Positions 56,597 through 64,000 of a DNA stretch of 64,000 bases are shown here, piece after piece; positions within the stretch are counted from its first letter, which is position 1, and each line of letters begins with the position of its first letter. Where the stretch lies: the NCBI RefSeq assembly GCF_014652315.1, contig NZ_BMYO01000007.1:1-64000 (forward strand), given 5' to 3'. Origin of the DNA: Jeongeupia chitinilytica. Its GTDB lineage: Bacteria; Pseudomonadota; Gammaproteobacteria; Burkholderiales; Chitinibacteraceae. The notes under the pieces were generated by a model. That model was not told the origin of the DNA, ran no database searches, and saw only the letters and a list, made by a program, of their open reading frames with translations. The translations under genes and the position numbers were made by a program.

Positions 56597-57877
56597 TCAG
56601 TGGAACTGTTCTTCCTCGGTCGAGCCGGTCAGCGCGGTGGTGCTCGACTGGCCCTGCTGGATCACTTGGGTGACCGAGTCGAAGTAGCCGGTACCGACTT
56701 CGCGCTGGTGCTTGACCGCGGTGAAACCACGGTCGGCGGCGGCGAATTCGGCCTGCTGCAGTTCGACGAAGGCGCTCATGCCGGTGCGGGCATAGCCGTG
56801 CGCCAGGTTGAACATGCCGTAGTTCAGCGCATGGAAGCCGGCGAGCGTGATGAACTGGAACTTGTAACCCATCGCGCCGAGCTCCTTCTGGAACTTGGCG
56901 ATCGTCGCGTCGTCGAGGTTCTTCTTCCAGTTGAAGCTCGGCGAACAGTTGTACGCCAGCATCTTGCCCGGGAACCTGGCGTGGATCGCAGCAGCGAAGG
57001 CGCGCGCGTATTCCAGATCCGGCTTGCCGGTCTCGCACCAGATCAGGTCGGCGTACGGCGCGTAGGCGAGGCCACGGCTGATGGCCTGCTCCAGACCCGG
57101 CTTGGTCCGGTAGAAGCCTTCCGGCGTGCGCTCGCCGGTGCAGAACGGCTTGTCGTTGTCGTCGACGTCGCTGGTCAGCAGGTCGGCGGCTTCGGCGTCG
57201 GTCCGGGCGACGAGGAGGGTCGGTACACCCATGACGTCGGCAGCCAGACGGGCCGCGGCGAGCTTTTCGACGGCTTCGCGCGTCGGCACCAGCACCTTGC
57301 CGCCCATGTGGCCGCATTTTTTCACCGACGCCAGCTGGTCTTCGAAGTGCACGCCGGCGGCGCCGGCTTCGATCATGCCCTTCATCAGCTCGAATGCGTT
57401 CAGCACGCCACCGAAACCGGCTTCGGCATCGGCCACGATCGGTGCGTAGTAATCGATGCTGTCGTCGCCTTCGGCGTGGCTGATCTGGTCGGCACGCTGG
57501 AAAGTGTTGTTGATGCGACGCACCACAGCCGGGACCGAGTTGGCCGGGTACAACGACTGGTCCGGGTACATTTCACCGGCGATATTGGCGTCGGCGGCGA
57601 CCTGCCAGCCCGACAGATAGATCGCTTTCAGGCCGGCCTTGACCTGCTGCATTGCCTGATTGCCGGTCAGCGCGCCCAGCGCATGCACGTAGGGCGTTTC
57701 GTTCAGCAGTTTCCAGAGTTTTTCCGAACCGCGACGCGCCAGCGTGTGTTCGATTTGTAGTGAACCGCGCAACCTTTCAACATCGGCCGCGCTGTAAGTC
57801 CGCTGGATGCCCTTCCAGCGTGGGTTTTCAGCCCATTCCTTCTCGAGTTGTGCAATGCGCTCTTCCCGTGTAGTCAT
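56597..57877 (-). CDS. aceA: Isocitrate lyase
   Basis: 426 aa (E. coli AceA 434 aa). Cleaves isocitrate to succinate and glyoxylate. The catalytic loop KKCGHMGGK (186-194, Cys188) and the substrate site around YNCSPSFNW are present. GGGAGAGAGAG precedes ATG 57877. Transcribed alone on minus with a palindrome in its upstream region. Confidence 0.97.
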   Translation of the reverse strand: MTTREERIAQLEKEWAENPRWKGIQRTYSAADVERLRGSLQIEHTLARRGSEKLWKLLNETPYVHALGALTGNQAMQQVKAGLKAIYLSGWQVAADANIAGEMYPDQSLYPANSVPAVVRRINNTFQRADQISHAEGDDSIDYYAPIVADAEAGFGGVLNAFELMKGMIEAGAAGVHFEDQLASVKKCGHMGGKVLVPTREAVEKLAAARLAADVMGVPTLLVARTDAEAADLLTSDVDDNDKPFCTGERTPEGFYRTKPGLEQAISRGLAYAPYADLIWCETGKPDLEYARAFAAAIHARFPGKMLAYNCSPSFNWKKNLDDATIAKFQKELGAMGYKFQFITLAGFHALNYGMFNLAHGYARTGMSAFVELQQAEFAAADRGFTAVKHQREVGTGYFDSVTQVIQQGQSSTTALTGSTEEEQFH

Positions 57878-57978
57878 CTCTCTCTCCCGCGTGGTGACTG
57901 GCGTTTCCGCCGAAAACAAAAGAAATTCAAGCACAAAACTTCTGCAGCGCAACATCATTTTGCGGTGCACCAATAAAG

Positions 57979-58002
57979 TGTAGTCCTCTGGTTTTGACTA
58001 CA
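57979..58002. promoter_or_regulatory. Palindrome upstream of aceA and the DUF3302 operon
   Basis: TGTAGTC (57979-57985), 10 bases, GACTACA (57996-58002). A dyad of this size and spacing fits a dimeric regulator such as a LysR-type or GntR-type protein. It lies about 100 bases before aceA in the divergent intergenic region (57878-58153). Confidence 0.5.
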
Positions 58003-58153
58003 TATTGGGGCTTGCCCGTACCACCTTGATCGTAACCGCGTTTGAGTTTTTTTTGATGCCACCCGACCGGCGGCAGGCCGGGTGATGTAATTTCCTTCTC
58101 CATGCGCCGACTACACTGGTTTCAGTGTCGAATTTCAAAACAAGGGGGATGCA

Positions 58154-58603
58154 ATGAGGCGAATTTTGGGAGCGGGGGTGCTGCTGGCGCTGCCGGCGAT
58201 CGGACACGCGTCGTTTCTGCACGGCGATGCGCTCGATACTGCGGCGGACGTGCTGTCGTGGATCGTGCTGATCCTGGTGCCGGTGATCGGTATCTATCTG
58301 TTCTGGATGGTGCACATCCTTCCCGAGAAGATCGCGCACCAGAACCATCACCCGCAGAAGGAGGCGATCCACATGCTCTGCCTGCTGTCACTGGTGTTCG
58401 GCGGGTTGCTGTGGCCGTTTGCCTTCCTGTGGGCCAAGACCAAGCCGGTGATGTACAAGCGGGCCTACGGGACCGACAAGCATCCGGATGCACTGGTCGC
58501 CGAAGATCTGGTCGACGAAGTGCACCGCGACAGCGACGAGATCGCCCGGCTGCGGGCCGAGCTGGAAGAACTCAAAAAACAAACGGGTAACGGAGCCGCC
58601 TGA
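58154..58603 (+). CDS. DUF3302 membrane protein, YiaW-like
   Basis: 149 aa. A cleavable signal or first helix (1-19) and two further membrane helices (about 35-55 and 73-95), then a cytoplasmic coiled-coil tail (EIARLRAELEELKKQ). LPEKIAHQNHHPQKEAIHMLC matches DUF3302 (YiaW; outline). Overlaps the next gene by one base (TGATG), repeating the E. coli yiaW-yiaV pairing. Function unknown. Confidence 0.88.
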   Translation: MRRILGAGVLLALPAIGHASFLHGDALDTAADVLSWIVLILVPVIGIYLFWMVHILPEKIAHQNHHPQKEAIHMLCLLSLVFGGLLWPFAFLWAKTKPVMYKRAYGTDKHPDALVAEDLVDEVHRDSDEIARLRAELEELKKQTGNGAA

Positions 58604-59781
58604 TGGATATCCTGCTGCTGGGGATCTACGCCTTTTTCGTCTGGCTGATCTTTTTCAAGTTCAAATGGCTGCCGTGGAACAAGATTTCCATGGCAATCGT
58701 CTTCACCATCCCGGTGGTCGCGCTGACCGCGCTGATCCTGACCCTGAACGTCGTGGCGCCGTCGACCGCCGACGTCCGCGTGGTCAACAAGGTGCTGCAG
58801 GTGGTGCCGCAGGTGCGCGGCCGCGTGATCGAAGTCCCGGTCGAAGGCAACCGCACCTACAAGAAGGGCGACGTGCTGTTGCGCATCGATCCGACGCCGT
58901 TCGAGGCCGAAGTGAAGCGTCTGTCGTCGGCCCTCAAGGCCGATCAGGCCCGGGTGGCCGACGCCGAGTCGCAGGCCCGCCAGCTCAACCAGAGCGCGCG
59001 TGCCGCTGCTGGCAAGGTCGGCGTGGTACAGGCCAAGCTCGATCTGGCGCGCAAGCGGTTGAAGGAGCACGAGGAACTGGTCGGTGCCGGTGCCGGCGAA
59101 AAGTTCGCGCTCGAAGACGCGCGCTCGACCGTGGCCCAGCTCGAAGCCGAGCTGCAGTCGGCCAGGGCGGGCGAAGAAGAGGTCAGGCAGAAGCTGTCGG
59201 CGCAAAGCGAGGGCGAGTATGCGGCGATTGCCGATGCGCGCTCGCGCCAGGCCGCAACGCAGGCGCAGCTCGACAACGCCAAGTGGGAGCTGGACCAGAC
59301 GACCTTCCGCGCGCCGGCTGACGGTACCGTGGTGAACCTGCAGGTCCGCGTCGGCACGATGGCGGCGGCACTGCCGTTTTCGCCGGTCATGACCTTTGTC
59401 GAGAACGACCAGGAAATGCTCGCGCTGTACCAGCAGAACGAGCTGGTGAACGTGGCGCCGGGCGACGAGGCCGAGGTGGCGCTCAAGACCCATCCGGGCG
59501 AGATCATCAAGGCCAAGGTCGACTCCATTGTCTGGGCCAATGCCCAGGGCCAGATTGCCCAGAGCGGCAACCTGCCGACGACGGGTGTCGCGGCGCAAAC
59601 GCCGAACCGCTTTGCCGTGCGGCTCAAGCTCGTGGGCAAGTCGGCGGACATGCTGCTGCCGGCCGGTGCGATCGGCGATGGTGCCATCTACACCCAGAGC
59701 GCCAAGATGACCCACGTGATCCGCAAGGTGTTCCTGCGTGTGTCGAGCAAGCTCAACTACATCGTGCCCAAGCTGCACTAA
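58603..59781 (+). CDS. HlyD-family membrane fusion protein, YiaV-like
   Basis: 392 aa. Two N-terminal helices (1-20 and 29-50), then a lipoyl half-motif (VPQVRGRVIEVPVEGNRTYK), a long alpha hairpin (about 105-225), second lipoyl half and beta barrel. This periplasmic adaptor should bridge an inner-membrane element and the outer-membrane factor encoded next. No pump is encoded here. Confidence 0.92.
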   Translation: MDILLLGIYAFFVWLIFFKFKWLPWNKISMAIVFTIPVVALTALILTLNVVAPSTADVRVVNKVLQVVPQVRGRVIEVPVEGNRTYKKGDVLLRIDPTPFEAEVKRLSSALKADQARVADAESQARQLNQSARAAAGKVGVVQAKLDLARKRLKEHEELVGAGAGEKFALEDARSTVAQLEAELQSARAGEEEVRQKLSAQSEGEYAAIADARSRQAATQAQLDNAKWELDQTTFRAPADGTVVNLQVRVGTMAAALPFSPVMTFVENDQEMLALYQQNELVNVAPGDEAEVALKTHPGEIIKAKVDSIVWANAQGQIAQSGNLPTTGVAAQTPNRFAVRLKLVGKSADMLLPAGAIGDGAIYTQSAKMTHVIRKVFLRVSSKLNYIVPKLH

Positions 59782-59790
59782 GGAGTGGGC

Positions 59791-61182
59791 ATGAAACGAC
59801 TTCTGATGACGCTGTCGGCCGGCCTGACGCTGGCCGGTTGCGCGGTGCCGGAGCCGCCGCAAAGCCAGACCCTGTACAAGCAGGCACTGACCGAGCTGGG
59901 GCAGCGCGAGCATTGGCAGGCCGGCGCCAACGCCGGTGCGGTCAGCGGCGACTGGGTGGCGCAGTTCAACGACCCGACCTTGAGCGCGCTGGTGAAAGAG
60001 GCGCTGGCCGCCAATCGCAACGTGCAGGCGGCCGCAACCCGACTCGATGCGGCGCGGGCGCAGGTTACGGTCGACAGCGCCGACACGCTGCCTTCGGTCA
60101 ATCTGGGCGGGCGTGCCGGCGTCAAGGCCGACAACAGCCAGGGCGGCCTCAACGGCGCCAACATCAGTGCCAGCTGGGAGCTGGACCTGTGGGGCCGGGT
60201 GCGGGCACAGGCAAGGGGCAGTCAGGCACAGTACGCGTCGGTCGAGGCCGACTATTATTGGGCACAGCAGTCGCTGGCGGCCGATGTCGCCCAGTACTGG
60301 TTCAGCGCGCTCGAGCTGAGCCGCAGACTGGCATTGCAGCAAAGCTGGGTGGCGCAACAGCGCAAGCTGGTCGCGCTGACCGAACAGCGGGTGACCACCG
60401 GTATCGTTGCCGCCACCGAGGCCACCGACCAGCAGCTCAAGCTGCAGGCCGGCGAGCGCAAGGAAGCCGAGATCGCATTGGCACGCAAACAGAACCTGCA
60501 GGCGCTGGAACTGTTGCTGGGCCGCTATCCGGCCGGTGAACTGAACGATCGCGCCGGCTTGCCGGCACTGCCCGACACACCGGCGCAGGGAACGCCGACG
60601 CAGTTGCTCGAACGCCGCCCCGACGTGATCGCCGCCGAGCGCCGCGTTGCCGCGGCGTTCTACCGCACCGAGGAAGCCAAGGCGGCACGGCTGCCCAAGG
60701 TGTCGCTGTCGGCCGGCTTGTCTTACATCGAAAGCGACCTGTTCGTGCTCAAGGACTTCAGCAATCCGACCGGCGGCGGCGCGATCAGCCTGCTGGCGCC
60801 GATCTTCAACGCCGGCGCGCTGCAGGCGCAGGTCGATACGTTCTCGGCCAAACAGCGCGAGGCGGTGCTGAACTACGGCCAGACGGCGATGAGCGCGATC
60901 CGCGAGGTCGAATCGAGCCTGTCGAGCGAGTCGTCGCTGGCGAAACAGCACGACCTGCTGAAACGCGACCTGGTTGCTCAGACCAAGCAGGTGCAGGCGG
61001 AAACGGTGCGGGTGCGGGTCGGTTCGCGCAGCCCGCTGAACCTGCTGGCGCGGCAGCAACTGGCGACCGAAACCGAAATGGCCGAGGTCGGTGTCCGGGC
61101 TGCGCAATTGCGGCAGCGGGTCTCGACCTATCTGGCGCTGGGCGGCCCGTTCGTGGCCAGCCCGGCGGGTGGCGACAGCTAG
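59791..61182 (+). CDS. Outer-membrane efflux lipoprotein (NodT/OprM family)
   Basis: 463 aa. Lipobox LAGC with Cys17 as lipidated residue, then two OEP repeats (about 55-250 and 260-455) including SWELDLWGRVRAQ and LLERRPDVIAAE. Forms a trimeric TolC-like channel. ATG 59791 follows AGGAG by five bases; an in-frame GTG two codons earlier is disfavoured. Closes the three-gene operon. Confidence 0.94.
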   Translation: MKRLLMTLSAGLTLAGCAVPEPPQSQTLYKQALTELGQREHWQAGANAGAVSGDWVAQFNDPTLSALVKEALAANRNVQAAATRLDAARAQVTVDSADTLPSVNLGGRAGVKADNSQGGLNGANISASWELDLWGRVRAQARGSQAQYASVEADYYWAQQSLAADVAQYWFSALELSRRLALQQSWVAQQRKLVALTEQRVTTGIVAATEATDQQLKLQAGERKEAEIALARKQNLQALELLLGRYPAGELNDRAGLPALPDTPAQGTPTQLLERRPDVIAAERRVAAAFYRTEEAKAARLPKVSLSAGLSYIESDLFVLKDFSNPTGGGAISLLAPIFNAGALQAQVDTFSAKQREAVLNYGQTAMSAIREVESSLSSESSLAKQHDLLKRDLVAQTKQVQAETVRVRVGSRSPLNLLARQQLATETEMAEVGVRAAQLRQRVSTYLALGGPFVASPAGGDS

Positions 61183-61188
61183 TCCCGA

Positions 61189-61215
61189 CGGTGGAGGCTA
61201 CGGCCTCCACCGTTT
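61189..61215 (+). terminator. Terminator after the efflux operon
   Basis: cggtggaggc pairs with gcctccaccg around a 4-base loop, followed by only three T residues; probably a moderate terminator. Confidence 0.65.
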
Positions 61216-61223
61216 GCCGGGCA

Positions 61224-61250
61224 CTTGAATTCAGCGCATTTGCCCTCACT
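61224..61250 (+). promoter_or_regulatory. Candidate sigma32 promoter of grpE
   Basis: CTTGAAT (61224-61230), 12 bases, CCCTCACT (61243-61250) resembles the heat-shock consensus CTTGAAA - CCCCATNT and lies 36 bases before grpE. Confidence 0.65.
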
Positions 61251-61286
61251 TGCGCCTGCATCGTGATGTTTTGCAGGGAGCAAGCC

Positions 61287-61817
61287 ATGAGCACCGAACA
61301 CAAATCTGAAAATCTAGCCGCCGAACACGAAGTCGCGGTCACACAAGACGAAGTGCAGGGTGTCGATTTCGAGGCACAGCTGTCGGCTGCGCTGACCGAT
61401 CTCGACCGTGCGCGCCAGGACGTGCTGTACGCCAAGGCCGAAATGGACAATGTCCGCCGCCGTGCCGCCGAGGAGAACGACAAGGCGCGCAAGTTTGCCG
61501 TCGAAAAGTTCGCCCGCGAGCTGCTGTCGGTAAAGGATGCAATGGAAATGGCGCTGCTCGACCAGTCGGGCAATTTCGACGCGCTGAAGATGGGCGTCGA
61601 CCTGACGAACAAGGCGCTGGTGTCGGCATTCGAGAAGTTCGAACTCATCGAAGTGGCGCCGGCCGTCGGCGACAAGCTCGACCCGAACGTGCACCAGGCG
61701 ATCTCGACGGAACCGGCCCAGCAGGAGCCGAACACCATCGTTCGCGTGCTGCAGAAGGGCTATACCCTGTCGGGTCGCGTACTGCGTCCGGCCATGGTCA
61801 TCGTCGCCGCGGCCTGA
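61287..61817 (+). CDS. grpE: Nucleotide exchange factor GrpE
   Basis: 176 aa. Long N-terminal coiled coil (DRARQDVLYAKAEMDNVRRR), then the conserved EKFARELLSVKDAMEMAL and the C-terminal beta domain ending VLQKGYTLSGRVLRPAMV. Releases ADP from DnaK. AGGGAG precedes ATG 61287. First gene of grpE - thioredoxin-like - dnaK, with a heat-shock promoter upstream. Confidence 0.96.
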   Translation: MSTEHKSENLAAEHEVAVTQDEVQGVDFEAQLSAALTDLDRARQDVLYAKAEMDNVRRRAAEENDKARKFAVEKFARELLSVKDAMEMALLDQSGNFDALKMGVDLTNKALVSAFEKFELIEVAPAVGDKLDPNVHQAISTEPAQQEPNTIVRVLQKGYTLSGRVLRPAMVIVAAA

Positions 61818-61837
61818 GTCCGTACGCAGGACCGCCC

Positions 61838-62212
61838 GTGTCGCCGCAGCAAACCGGCCTGTCGCAGGCCCTTGGCATTCGCGCGATCGGCAGTGCCGAT
61901 TTCGACCGCCGCATTCTGGAGGCCGGCGACGCGCTGGCGGTGGTGTTCGTCTGGGCGAGCTCCTGCTTCAACTGCGGCGTCGCCCAGCGCGAGTTGCTGG
62001 CCGCTGCCGACGAGGTGAGGGCGCTTGGCCTTGCCTGGTTCGAGGCCGGTGCCCACGCCGATCCGGAACTTGCGACGCGCTTCGTACTGCATGGCACGCC
62101 CAGCTTCTTTTTCCTGCACCGCGGCTTCACGCTCGGGCGGATGACGGGCTGGCGCGGGCTGGACGGACTGAAGATCGCCGTTGCGGCGGCCCGGACCAAG
62201 ATGGGCTCTTGA
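61838..62212 (+). CDS. Thioredoxin-like protein between grpE and dnaK
   Basis: 124 aa from GTG 61838. Thioredoxin fold with the CxxC active site CFNC (43-46) after VVFVWASS, and cis-Pro in HGTPSFFFLHRG. No signal peptide, so cytoplasmic. Its place between grpE and dnaK, 20 bp after grpE, suggests heat-shock expression and thiol repair or redox control of chaperone clients; this is inferred. Its stop codon lies inside the dnaK sigma32 promoter. Confidence 0.85.
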   Translation: MSPQQTGLSQALGIRAIGSADFDRRILEAGDALAVVFVWASSCFNCGVAQRELLAAADEVRALGLAWFEAGAHADPELATRFVLHGTPSFFFLHRGFTLGRMTGWRGLDGLKIAVAAARTKMGS

Positions 62213-62235
62213 AAACCCGAACGACATCCCCACTT
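62208..62235 (+). promoter_or_regulatory. sigma32 promoter of dnaK
   Basis: CTTGAAA (62208-62214), a 13-base spacer and CCCCACTT (62228-62235) almost match the heat-shock consensus. The -35 overlaps the stop of the thioredoxin-like gene; dnaK begins 69 bases after the -10. Confidence 0.88.
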
Positions 62236-62303
62236 GGCCAACAAGGTTATTCAAATCGATGGTCTCGCCAAGGCGGGACCGACTTATTGGAAGGAAACGG
62301 AAC

Positions 62304-64000
<1,697 letters not shown>

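Noticed and set aside
58465..61107. Very long open frame on the minus strand (about 880 codons) opposite the efflux operon
   Set aside because: It is antisense to three genes with clear domains. Its composition is the Arg/His/Gln-rich kind produced by reading GC-rich genes backwards, and no domain is recognisable.

Overview
The window is GC-rich, gene-dense chromosomal DNA from a Gram-negative bacterium. Gene content points to a betaproteobacterium, most likely a chitin-degrading member of the Neisseriales (Chitinibacteraceae/Chromobacteriaceae-like). Evidence is a GH18 chitinase-like enzyme, a secreted chitin-binding polysaccharide deacetylase, a complete rnfABCDGE set, a tandem glycine riboswitch before a Na+/amino-acid symporter, and sigma32-type promoters at grpE and dnaK. 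The taxonomic call is inference. No prophage, insertion sequence, integrase, plasmid origin or CRISPR array was seen.

1-6.5 kb: a stand-alone CinA-type molybdopterin-binding domain; an overlapping operon of a diiron (acyl-ACP desaturase-like) protein, heptose-phosphate adenylyltransferase (rfaE2) and an MscS channel; a membrane acyl-CoA desaturase; a RidA-like protein; and a chitinase without signal peptide. 6.5-10.9 kb: an electron-transfer-flavoprotein module, with ETF-quinone oxidoreductase divergent from etfB-etfA-ferredoxin/flavodoxin NADP+ reductase. 10.9-14.1 kb: CadR/CadA cadmium-lead-zinc resistance with a MerR-type operator and a (His-Asp)12 tract. 14-24.2 kb: YeiE-like LysR regulator with exonuclease I, an aromatic aminotransferase, two YcaC-type isochorismatase-fold hydrolases with a pirin and a divergent LysR regulator, two secreted proteins (DUF2092 and an Asn-Val repeat protein) and an EamA transporter.

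24.2-34.1 kb: a tRNA-Pro/Arg/His operon, folD-pyrD, then the Rnf electron-transport operon ending before nth. Between rnfC and rnfD sits a gene fusing an RBBP9-type alpha/beta hydrolase to a DinB-fold domain, joined to both neighbours by stop/start overlaps. This is the most unusual arrangement in the window. 34-44.8 kb: small unknown proteins, an AraC/GyrI regulator, the multimodular deacetylase, the riboswitch-controlled symporter, a chemoreceptor, Rep helicase and a hexapeptide acetyltransferase.

44.8-54.9 kb: an osmoprotectant ABC transporter operon with a highly structured leader, a glutathione S-transferase, an MsbA-like ABC transporter interrupted by an in-frame TAG, a bestrophin, an LpxL-type acyltransferase and malate synthase. 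55-64 kb: LysR regulator, a CHMI-family tautomerase, isocitrate lyase (with aceB completing the glyoxylate bypass), a DUF3302-HlyD-outer-membrane-factor operon, and grpE - thioredoxin-like gene - dnaK, with dnaK cut by the window end.

Coordinates of starts were chosen from ribosome binding sites, overlaps and family length. Functions are assigned from motifs and recalled family features; no database search was possible.
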